Source: Eutypella sp. D-1
Taxonomy: Eukaryota > Ascomycota > Sordariomycetes > Xylariales > Diatrypaceae
NCBI GenBank assembly: GCA_023313575.1
Contig: JAJTTP010000015.1
Location: 930,001 to 994,000, forward strand
Length of the DNA: 64,000 nt
Direction: 5' to 3'
The notes beneath the pieces were generated by a model. It saw only the letters and a program-made list of their open reading frames with translations. It had not been told where the DNA came from and made no database searches. Below are positions 1-9,677 of this stretch, one piece after another. Positions within the stretch are counted from its first letter, which is position 1; each line of letters opens with the position of its first letter. Made by a program: the position numbers and the translations under genes.

Positions 1-1838
1 GCCCTATTAAGGTGAGATCTACCTCTAGGACTTCGGCAGACCGTTCATATAGCCTGTGCCAGACGGCCCGAAAATGTTACCATTTCCTCCTCCCCTCCCG
101 AGGTCCTTCCCAATACAGAATTCTGATCCTCGCCCTCATTTTCTCCCTGTGGGTTGCTTGGCCCTTCGGCCCCCTCAGTCCACACCCTCTCTTCTTAACC
201 TCATATGTAAGATGTATACACACCCTTGACCGACGAGGGTAACATCCAATACTACTCTAGCTGCTTCTACCCTCCAATACACTTTCTGCATGCATACACA
301 ACTCCTCACGTTAACTGCAACATAAAGCACGGGGAAGCCTCTTTCATCTTAGGCTGCAGTGTGCTCGTCTCATTTTGACAGTGGTAATCAAAAATATTCT
401 GCAAGAACATCTGTCACATTGCCTGTCCTACGATCATCCTGTACGTTGGGCAGGACTCGAACTCACGAAACGCGCGGTTGTGTCCGGTGGTGCAGTTAGC
501 CTGTTGCATTCACTTGTCGGCGCTCTGGAGGATCTCTTCGATACTAATGGGTACCGAATCCGTGTCTTGATGTTGTGCGTAAGCTTAAAAAAGGAAGCAA
601 ACAGACCCAGAAATAACTGCCTACCGCAAGACGGTCCCGAGACCCTCTCCTTAACCCAATCGGCCTGGCGGCAATAGGCTAGATCCTGGAGAGAATCGCG
701 CTGCTCCTGTGGATAGCGAGCAGACTTATTTCACAACCTTGCTAACCTTATCGTCTATGTTGTTGGTCTTTTTCCCTGTATTCGAGCGGGTCACGATTCC
801 CGACCCCTGCTTCAAGAGCTGGAGGTGTCGATCGAGGTGCGGCATACCGTGAACTAAAACTCAACGGCTGTCTTATTAGCACTGTACTACTACTACATTA
901 GAGCAACACCACCTGGACGCTGGATGGGAGGGGTCTGATGGGTTCTCACTACGGCTCGTCCCTAGGCCCGCCGTCAGTCAAGTGAGCCTTGTGCCGCGTT
1001 TATGCACCGGCCTGGTAGTCCACTTTGATTCGACCAACGACACATCACCGTTAGCCGCGCAGGTCTCATCAGCTCTCTGATAATTGGCGGTTTTTTCAGG
1101 GTGTGCCCAGCCTTACCGAGCTCCTGGGATTGACCTTACCCCCTTAGGTAAGTGTGCTGGTAAGTAGGGCCAGGGCTGCAAGGACAGTGAGGAGTCATTG
1201 AATCACTCTGCCATTCTTATGATGGGCCTTCTCTGCACAGCCATTCGTCTATGCCCACCTGTTGTCCTAGGCCTCTACCTGGCAGTGCAGTATGCAAGAA
1301 CTCGCTTGGTACAGCGCAACAGTTAACCTACGTAGATCGCCGACCACTATTATGTAGTGCTCAGACAGGCTGCGTCCCCTGTACTGCATCTGCGTAGATC
1401 TTCGCTCAAATCAGGATACAGAGCAGACGTAAGTCCCAACAGAAGTAGCACAGCAGCTGCGAGTTGTGTGCAACAAGATAGCACGCTGTCCATTAAAACT
1501 CCGTAGACTGGTAGTCGTCGGGCAACCATGGACAGGGGTTACGTCGGACCGGGTCTGCATTGTGCATCCGACCCTTCACCTCCCTATCCCCCCTCTCCCC
1601 CCCTCAAGCGCCAAAGCGCTACGTTCCCAGACTGCCGGGGCAAGTAGGCTCGTCTTGTAGAGTATAATGGGTATAATAACCGGATGCCTCCTACGCACCC
1701 GATCGCCTTGGCTGCCATCCCGTGGTGTTTTGTCTGTTCTTTCGGGCTCTGACTCGTTTCTTGCTTGTTATTAGACTCCAAGCTATTTAGCCTTAGGGAT
1801 GGTTATCAAACAGTAACAACGGTAGCAAAGGCGACAAC
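1..1838. other. Intergenic, no supported gene
   Basis: Only short open frames without family resemblance or fungal splice structure are seen. A degenerate tRNA-like B-box occurs near 452-466 on the minus strand but no cloverleaf can be drawn. TATA-like AT-rich bases near 1661-1683 lie about 160 nt before the RTA1-like start codon and could belong to its promoter. Confidence 0.5.
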
Positions 1839-3069
1839 ATGGCGAATTCTGCACACTGCCCTCTAGAAGACTGCGCGCGAGTTTATCCGACCTACGACCC
1901 ATCGCTTGGTGGAAATGTCACCTTTCTCGTGTTGTTCGCGGTCCTGATACCTGCCGCGCTGGCGATGGGGTTTAGATACCACAATATGGTCTTCTCCACG
2001 GCGTTGGCCACCGGATTCGCGTTAGAAGTCATGGGCTACATCGGCCAAGTCCTTCTCAGCAACGGAAGATCGAGTAGGGCTAGCTACATCGTGTTCTTGC
2101 TCGGAACCATCTTAGGTCCGAACTTCATCTTCGGCGCCATGTTCCTCGTCATACCTCACGTAGTCCGACTCTACGGCCAGGAGTTCAAAGGCTGGAGGCC
2201 ATCCTGGTACCGAGCCATGTTCTACGGGCTCTCGATCTTGTCTCTAGCTCTCGAACTAGCTGGCAGTTTCGTCGCGACTGGATCTTCGTATGACACGGTA
2301 GGTCCGAGGAACAAACCAAAATCTATTGCTCACGATAAACAATTGTCACTGACAGATGAGGCAGATGGACACTGGTACCCGTGTACTAGCTGCCGGCTTA
2401 GCAGTCTATCTCATTGGGCTGATTGTTTTCGCCGGCCACGCTTGCCTCTTTGCAATTGCAGTTCGGACTCGGCATCATATCCTCGATGTTACTTTTGCAG
2501 CGGTGTATAACAGTGGCCTCTTCCGGGCTTTCCTCTTTGGTGTGTAGCCTCAGTTGATGCAACCCCTTCTCAACACGAAACTAACTGTATGTATGAATAC
2601 AGGCTTCTCGGCAGCGACCTTTCTACTTGTTCTCCGGACCGCTTTTCGAGTCGTGGTCATCGCCGAAGGATTTCAGAGCACTGCCGCACGAACCGAGGCG
2701 TTCTTCTTGGTGTTCGATGGAGCGGCCGTCTTCTTAGCAAGCGTGGCCTTGGTGACCTTCTTTCCCGGTCGCGTTTTCGGTAGATCGTGGAGAGAGGTCG
2801 CTGCTCCTCCCTCCTCTTCTTCCTCCGCCCATGTTGCCCATCACACACATTATGACTCATCGCTGCCTAAGTCTGCCGGGCGACCTCTGCGACCATCGCG
2901 CCCCCAGCCTGTGCAGCTGCTCCCCGCCAGCGCCTCCAAGAAGAGCCCAGGCCTCGACCGCCTGAGCCCCAGGTCCATTGGCTCTTATCCTGGGAATTCG
3001 CCGAGGAAGGCTCAAGCACCGGCTCCTCCGCCGCAGAGGAACATGGTCAACAGCGAGGATATATGGTGA
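1839..3069 (+). CDS. RTA1-like multi-pass membrane protein
   Basis: I read three exons: 1839-2297, 2356-2539 and 2603-3069, with introns of 58 and 63 nt (GTAGGT...ACAG and GTGTGT...ACAG). The phases close to give 369 residues. The protein begins with an extracellular segment containing two cysteines, then shows the seven hydrophobic segments and loop motifs (for example GYIGQVLLS and LGPNFIFGAMF) typical of the RTA1/RTM1/RSB1 family. In yeast these proteins confer resistance to 7-aminocholesterol or move sphingoid bases across the plasma membrane; the substrate here is unknown. The cytoplasmic C-terminal tail of about 110 residues is Ser/Pro-rich and probably disordered. The family call is firm from sequence pattern; exporter activity is inferred from the family. 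No neighbour suggests a specific substrate. Confidence 0.88.
2298..2355 (+). other. Intron 1 of the RTA1-like gene
   Basis: Donor GTAGGT and acceptor GACAG; phase 0. Reading through it brings a long frame with no membrane character, whereas removal restores the hydrophobic profile of the family. Confidence 0.85.
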
Positions 3070-4210
3070 TGGTACATCTGCCCGTCATCAACATTGCATT
3101 AAAGAAAAAAGATGCCTTGTATCCAACGAAAAGGAGCTACCAAGAGGTTAGGGATGGTGATAACGTTGACATCGTGTTGTGGGGCCACCGGGGGCAGGAA
3201 CCCACGCGAACAGGACTCAAACAAGTGCTGGGGATAACGTCAACTGCATAGTGTTGTTCAGTTAGGATTCCTCACTCTTGGACCTGAAGCTGATATCCCC
3301 CCCCCCCTCCGAGCTCTGTTTAGCCAACGTTCGCCATCAAATCGAGAGGACATAGGCTCAGAGATCAAAGATTGAACGTACTTATTATAATCGGAGTAGA
3401 TCTCGCGTACATACGTACGATTCACTACGCATAGTATACTTACTTAGGCTAGAGGAGGTTTTGTTTTCGTGTTTATTTTAGTTAGGACTTAGGACGGCCG
3501 GGCACTCATTTGGTTGTTTTCATGATACCTCTCCACCTCCTACCCGGCATCGGGGAGGTTGGGTTGAGCAGCAGCGAGAAGGAGTTGAGGGCTATTTGAC
3601 TATCGACATTGGATGGGCGGGCTATCTTGTATTTTTAGTGGCGTCTTCATATCACCTTTATACCATCATTTCTCGTCATATCCTTCTAGGACAATGATGT
3701 GCTGACAATCGAGTCCCATCCCGAACCCCCGTACCATAACAACTGAGCATACGATCAGGTATGCCTCTGCTTTTGAAAGGAATTGAGAAACGCGCGGTAG
3801 GGCTTTCCACGAATTAGGAGGCTCCTTAGTTAGAGAATGAACATGGCAAAGAAGTAATTTCGAAAGTTAATAGACGGACCGAACCGGCTGGCAGGGACCT
3901 GTGCCAAAAGATTGTGTATCCATCTCGCCAGGCCCACGCCTTGACAACGGGGATAAGACATCGATTAAGCAACATAACGCGGGTTAGTTAGAGATATACA
4001 GCCCATGCTTACACGCCGCCATAAGACAAATGTTTGAGAATGAAGAAGGATGACTCTGTCCGCCTGCTTATACAAGGTCGCTCGCTTGCTAGAGGGGGTA
4101 GAGATGCAAATGCAAGGACCACAAAATCCGTATAAAAATATAACCATATAATGTAAAACTGGTCTGATAGCGAAAACCGAAGAGGGGCGGTTGAATTCGA
4201 AGGGGGCTCC
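3070..4210. other. Intergenic between convergent genes
   Basis: This separates the stop of the RTA1-like gene from the stop of the methyltransferase. It contains an 11-base C run at 3297-3307 and AT-rich stretches, consistent with two 3' untranslated regions. No gene is supported. Confidence 0.5.
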
Positions 4211-6082
4211 CTAAGCCGCCGATCCGGATCCGGTCGCCGCCGCTTCCGCCTTCGGGTCCGGTTTCCGACCCCAGACTACGCGCTGCCGGTAGTACGCGTG
4301 CGTCTTCTTCGCTCGCACCTGTCGTCTCCAGTGCGCGACAAAGACAGAGACCTCCTCCTTCGACCAGCCTAGGATCGAGTGGCAGGTGAAGAGAATGTAG
4401 CCTTGAAAAACGTGCAAAGGTTAGTAGACTGGCACCTCGGGGGAAGAGGGCGCTAACGCAGGGTCTTGGAGAGGGGGAAAGGATGGGGGGAGGCGAGGAT
4501 GATAATGGCTATTCACCTTCTATATCCGACTCGATAACCATCTGTGCGAACTCTCCTATCTCGCGTAGCTTCGGATCTGCGGGCCAGCCACCAATGGGCG
4601 CCTGTATTTGTCGTCAGTCATACACATCATACAAAGCTCTGCCCTCTGCCATGGAACCAGCTGCGACACGACGCGACACTTGGTCGGACGTCCTTACCTT
4701 GAACTCCCACACTTGTATATCTACGAACCCGGCGGCCTCCATCGCCTTCTTCTGTAGCTCATCTTCGTAGACGCGGAAAGAGCGGCCGGTCTTGCGGCCA
4801 GCCTCATGGAACAGCTTGCCCCACTGATCCATGGCGGACCCCTCTTCGACGGAGCCGTCATCGCTCTCTTGCGTGACGGCAGCCTCGTAGCTTTCGAGCC
4901 AACCGCCGGGCCGTAGTGACCGATAGGCCTGCCGGAAGAGCTCATTCCAGTCGATAATGGCGCCCAGAAGGTAGCGTATATGCACATAGTCGAAGGTGCC
5001 TGGCCGGTACGTCCACTCCAGCGTGGCGTCATCGATCTCGAATTGCAGGTTCGGTGGCGTCCAGTACGGCTGGATCGGCGAGATGTCCGTCCCCGTCACC
5101 TTGGCATTCGGGAACTGGTCCGCGAAATCACTGGGTAGATCGCGGATAATAGAATTAGACGACGTCCTCACGGCCAAACAAAAGGGTGCGCCTTACATAG
5201 CCCATATACCAGTACCTGTCCCGACATCCAGCACGTTCTAGTCGTGATAATCAGTGAGCAATCGGTCTTATCAAATCCTCGCGTCGCGAACTAACCTCTA
5301 TATCTTCTTTGAGGGGCGCGAAGAAGAGCTTGCCGCCCATAGACAGAGTAAGAAGGTGGTGACTTGATACGGCGTTAGCTGCGGACTCGTTGATACATAT
5401 GAATTTGCCCTTACTTTATGTCCATCGACTCGTTCTGTTTCTCGTCGTTCGGTATCCTGCCAGGAAGTGAGTAGTCGGCCCGCTATAGAACATGATAACT
5501 ACGATTCTTACCATGACAGCGCTTCGTTGTGCCCGCGCTCACTGTGGTATGTCCGTCCGGCTACGGTGCGGTACTGCAGTATGCTCGCCGACAACGAGGC
5601 GGTTGAGCTGAGAATAGAATCGCCATAACTTGAATCCCTTTCGTCGCTACCATCATCGGAGTTCTCCGCCGTGGGCGGCTACGTAGGAACGCATTATAGT
5701 CAGCTGTCAATGCTCCTGACAAACAAACTTCCCCACCAGAAGTTACTCCTCACCATCACTCTCTATACTAGATCATAGCAAACTGGCGCACGACTCCATC
5801 CACATCGCTGTCGTTACCCCTTGTGGAAGGCTTACCGGTTCGGTCCAGTGCGATGCTGGAAGAGGCGTGTCCTCGGTAGTACTTGTTCCTGGTTGTTCCG
5901 GTTCCTGGTTCGGGCTAGTCGATGCCTGGGGGGCTGTTAGTTAAGGCCTGACTCGCAGGATGACGGAGGCAATGGGTTTCGATCGCGTCGCGTCGCGCAA
6001 GCTGCACATATAATATTTGTATTTTATTGCATTAGTAAAATTGGCTACCCACCTCCGGTGGTACTGGCGGTTGGCCTGTCAT
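4211..6082 (-). CDS. LaeA-like SAM-dependent methyltransferase
   Basis: I read nine exons on the minus strand: 6082-6053, 5925-5836, 5678-5512, 5456-5415, 5362-5296, 5237-5197, 5130-4698, 4601-4517 and 4401-4211. All phases close, giving 381 residues. The start sits in a 30-nt first exon; its intron ends with a TTAACTAAC branch site and CCCCCCAG. Motif I ([18 protein letters not shown]) is at about 133-150 and is assembled only after splicing. Later hallmarks are GTDISPIQP, the PGGWLE segment, [16 protein letters not shown] and a C-terminal WGRKP. This is the class I fold and arrangement of LaeA/Lae1-related proteins, which act in nuclei on secondary metabolism and development. Such proteins form large paralogous families, so it need not be LaeA itself. 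No biosynthetic backbone gene is adjacent. Confidence 0.9.
5926..6052 (-). other. Intron 1 of the LaeA-like gene
   Basis: Donor GTGGGT at 6052, branch site TTAACTAAC and acceptor CCCCCCAG ending at 5926; 127 nt, phase 0. It joins the short start exon to a Ser/Thr/Pro-rich second exon and is the reason no long frame reveals the true start. Confidence 0.75.
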
Positions 6083-7470
6083 GTTATATACAAAGGGTAG
6101 GTTTTGGCGTGTCTTTGCGAGACGTCAGGTGGCGGTCTCTAAATGTAGCAGTCGGGTACACGCGCGACTGCAACGGAATCAATGCGCTATATTCTGTGGC
6201 AGCCCATCAATCTACATGTGTGTAAGTAACGAGATAAAGACAACAGTCGAGAATGGCGGCGATTAGTGTGACGATGATTATGATGGTGATGTGATAATAG
6301 GTGGTGCCATCTAAAAGTTGATCTAGAATACGTTTGCTTCGCTTCGCCTCGGTCCGCCCGCTCAGTCCAGGTGTGCCGCAGAGGCGGGTCGGGTCGGGGT
6401 CACTTTGGGCGGCTTTTTCTTTTTCTTTGTCTTATCCTGCCTTGGCCTCCTTCCCTTTTCATGCTCCTCTCAGCTCCGCAGCCTCCCAACTGCCATCGTT
6501 CTTCTTTTTGCGGGGGTAGGACAGGGGAGGGGGGCCTCACAGTCCTTGTAAGTGATAGGCTGAATTAATGTTACATCAAGAACAGCGGTGCTTACAAGAT
6601 CTAAACCCATCTTGGCCAAACCAAGAGTTAATTGCTCTCCAACTAGCGATTAGTATAGTACATTATTACCTACGTAGTCAGTGGTAAACGGCATAGAGAA
6701 AGAGTGAATCATAACCTGGAATTGTCTAGTAGCAGACGCAGTTCCCTTGCTCTAAGTATTTAATTAGTATTGGGCCAGGGGTTAGAGCTAAATGGGGCCT
6801 ATCAATTATGACTTAGGGGGAGGGCGGCGCGATATCTTAGCCCCTATATAGAGTGGGGAACATATATTGTGGCACTGATTGATTTATGGATAAGAGACTG
6901 GAAAAGGTGACAGCTGATATCATTCACAGAGCCTTAGGAACTTTTAAAATATATATTCTCACTCACTCTAAATTATGAAGGGTAGCAACCGTAGAGTATC
7001 TAGTGATATACTGTGAATATCCAGGTCTTACCCGACGACAAGACTTAACTTCATTCTTGAAAAGGCAGTAATCATATAAATCGACGGAGTGCCAAGAAAA
7101 CGAGCTACACGTAGCTTCTTTGTCCCGGCAGAATGTTCGATCTTTATCTGGAACAGAGGTGGTGTTGCAGATAGTTGTACAAGGGACAAAGAAATATCAT
7201 AAGCTGTGTTCAATTGGATGTTCCTTGTTTACAGAACTACCCCTATTAGAAGAGTTCGGGGGCTTGATGTCCCGTAGAATACCATGGGCATTCGAGGTTG
7301 AGGTAAGTCTATATAAGTTTGTGATTAATTCAGCCTCTTTCTGAGAATTTCTGTCGTTAGAATTCATTCGCATATCCACTGCTATCCAACACAAGCACAC
7401 AGCGAGCATTCTCCGAGCACGTCTCCATTGAGACACGAAATTTCATACTCTTCACTCATATACCATCGAT
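6083..7470. other. Intergenic, divergent promoters
   Basis: This lies between the start of the LaeA-like gene and the start of the coiled-coil gene, so it should carry both promoters. No gene is supported. The part nearest 7471 is AT-rich. Confidence 0.5.
7308..7317 (+). promoter_or_regulatory. Possible TATA box of coiled-coil gene
   Basis: TCTATATAAG lies about 155 nt before the ATG at 7471, a usual distance for a fungal TATA element with a short leader. There is no experimental support. Confidence 0.4.
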
Positions 7471-9618
7471 ATGCAGTCCAACAACGATCCCACACCGGGT
7501 GGCAATGGCGCCAAATATCCATTCGCAATGCCCACTCCCGGATTCGACCCCTCCTACAATAAGTCCATTGCCAAGTTTTATAAAGAGAGGGGAGATGACG
7601 GGCCTATGAGTAGTGAGAACGCCATCGAGGACTCGGTCGACGCCATTGCTGACGCGCAGATAGCCGAGCTCAGACAACATCGGGAAGTCAGCCCGGAACA
7701 GGAAAAGATAATACGGGAAACAATCAAGCTGAACAACTCTTGCCGGTGGATTGAGGCCTTGAGACCGCAGATCATGAGCCAAAAGACCATCGCCGTCGAG
7801 CATTTTAACCGTCTTAACCAAGAGCATGAACAAAGCATTGCGTACGTTGCGACAATACAAGCGAGCTCTGAGAGGATTCTCGCCGACAGGGACAACCAGA
7901 TCAAGGAGCTCCAGAAGAAGCTCACGGAAACCCAAGATGAGGAACTCAAGAAGCAGCTAAAGGAGTGCGAAAAGCACAGGAAAAATACTGATGGCCAGGT
8001 CTGGAACCTTGAGAAGAAGCTGAAGATGTGCGAGTCACGCGAGAAAAAAGCTTACTCCCAAATCCAGTATCTCGAGGAGCAGTTCAAGGAGCTCGAAGAG
8101 TATGAGAGCAAGGTCAGCGACCAGCGCCGGGATCTCAAGGAACAGGTCTACGACCTCCAGAAGAAGCTTAAAAAGGCTGACGACCAGGTCTGGGATCTCA
8201 AGAAGCGGGTCAAAGACCCTAAAAAGCCCACAAAAGCCCAGGAGGAGGAACTCAAGATCAAACTCATGGAGTGCGAAGAGTACAAGCAAAGGGCTGACGA
8301 CCAGGTTGGGGATCTCAAGAAACAGCTCAACGATGCTCAGGACGACGAACTGAAAATTAAGCTCCAGGAGTGCAAGGAGCATGGGGAACAAGCTGAAAAT
8401 AAAATCAAGGAGCTCGAGGCCATCATAAAGAAGGGAAAGAAGTCTCCTAAGAGCGATCAAGAGGAAGACATCCAGGCTGTTGAAGAGAAAGTCAGAAACG
8501 ACGAGGCGCTCGAGCAGTGTCGAAAGACGGCCACGGAACTCCGTGAAAAGAACATATCACTCGAACAGCGCGTACGCGCTAGTTTACGGCGTGAGCAGGA
8601 CCTCAAGGATCAAATACGATCTTTCGACAGGGATATCGCCGATCTGAGGGGGTTGATCCGCAGTCTTGAGCGCCAGCTGGATGCAAAAGGGCGCAAACCA
8701 GAGCACCGCAAGAAGAGGAAGACTAACAATACATCTTCCGATAGTGCGTCGGAATACGATATTGATGAACTTAAAAAGCTCGTCGAGGAATATGAAAACG
8801 AAAGAGATGACTTCCAGGAAGAAATCGAGCAACTGAAGGCGCAGTTGGCGGCGTTTAACACCACCGCCGACGCCGGTACGGATGCAGCTCTGAAACTCAA
8901 GACGCTCTCTGAAGCCCTCGGGGTACAAGAGACCCGTAACCGGGAATTGATTGAGAAGAATAAAGTACTTGAGGCGCAGCGGCACAGGTGGATGTCGCAG
9001 ATCAAGGGCCACGAACCCATGTGGTGGGACCAGGTTGAGGCGCTGACACAATCTAAACGCAACATCGACGTCAAACTCCTCGCCTTGTATGAGCGTTTTG
9101 GGTTTAAAGATGCTAATATGGACGGTGAGTCTATCGTCGACCGGATGGTCGACATCATCGACAGGACCACGACGGGCGAAGGAGTCGTTGCCGGTGGCGA
9201 GCGCCGGTCACTTCCCCTAACGGTAATCCGTCTGGCAGGGGAGCTTGAGGCGGCTATTAGAACGGCGTCTATGACACAACGCAGAGCAGCGGAACTTCAG
9301 AGGGAGCTAGTACGTGCTCGTACTAACGCCGAGGCGGATAAAAAGGAGCGTCTGAAGGAAATCCATATATTCGAAGACGAGGAGCTCGCGAGGCGTGTTG
9401 ACGCCAGAGCTCAAATGTACCGAATCCACCGGCGGCAATATCTCGGGAACATCTTCGGCGCAGGCGAGAGGCTTAGAGCTATCGCCAGGGGCATCACCGA
9501 TGCTAACACGAGGGATGCCCTTAATCAAGTGTATAATGACTACCTCAGCTTCGCATCCCTACCTAACGCCAGCACAGCAGCGAGGGAGGCGGCTGAGGAG
9601 GCTGGCAAGGAGGCTTGA
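7471..9618 (+). CDS. Long coiled-coil protein of unknown function
   Basis: This is a single 2,148-nt exon coding for 715 residues. I do not recognise a named family. Residues 1-50 are Pro/Gly/Asn-rich. Residues about 55-460 are heptad-type, highly charged coiled coil, with a basic cluster GRKPEHRKKRKTNN near 407-420 that could be a nuclear localisation signal. Within it a unit of about 30 residues recurs at roughly 158-190, 259-290 and 292-317 (ELK.(Q/K)L.EC..., then D.QV..LKK.L), with a partial copy at 221-247. The C-terminal third (about 480-700) is helical but less regular and includes a Trp pair, MWWD, near 517-520. Similar architecture is seen in kinesin tails, SMC-like and structural proteins; no motor or ATPase motif is present. 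The absence of introns in such a long frame is unusual beside its many-exon neighbours. Confidence 0.8.
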   Translation: MQSNNDPTPGGNGAKYPFAMPTPGFDPSYNKSIAKFYKERGDDGPMSSENAIEDSVDAIADAQIAELRQHREVSPEQEKIIRETIKLNNSCRWIEALRPQIMSQKTIAVEHFNRLNQEHEQSIAYVATIQASSERILADRDNQIKELQKKLTETQDEELKKQLKECEKHRKNTDGQVWNLEKKLKMCESREKKAYSQIQYLEEQFKELEEYESKVSDQRRDLKEQVYDLQKKLKKADDQVWDLKKRVKDPKKPTKAQEEELKIKLMECEEYKQRADDQVGDLKKQLNDAQDDELKIKLQECKEHGEQAENKIKELEAIIKKGKKSPKSDQEEDIQAVEEKVRNDEALEQCRKTATELREKNISLEQRVRASLRREQDLKDQIRSFDRDIADLRGLIRSLERQLDAKGRKPEHRKKRKTNNTSSDSASEYDIDELKKLVEEYENERDDFQEEIEQLKAQLAAFNTTADAGTDAALKLKTLSEALGVQETRNRELIEKNKVLEAQRHRWMSQIKGHEPMWWDQVEALTQSKRNIDVKLLALYERFGFKDANMDGESIVDRMVDIIDRTTTGEGVVAGGERRSLPLTVIRLAGELEAAIRTASMTQRRAAELQRELVRARTNAEADKKERLKEIHIFEDEELARRVDARAQMYRIHRRQYLGNIFGAGERLRAIARGITDANTRDALNQVYNDYLSFASLPNASTAAREAAEEAGKEA

Positions 9619-9630
9619 AAGAGCAGGGCG

Positions 9631-9677
9631 GTAAGTGATACTGGGGGGGACGTGACGGGAAGGAGATTTTCTTACAG
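9631..9677 (+). other. Probable 3'UTR intron of coiled-coil gene
   Basis: A consensus donor GTAAGT begins 13 nt after the stop codon and is followed 47 nt later by TTTTCTTACAG, a strong fungal acceptor. Because the stop precedes it, splicing would not extend the protein; it may be a 3'UTR intron. Confidence 0.45.

Noticed and set aside
440..530. tRNA-like segment on the minus strand (GTTCGAGTCC B-box)
   Set aside because: The T stem has a mismatch and two wobble pairs, and no A-box or matching acceptor strand lies at the right distance.
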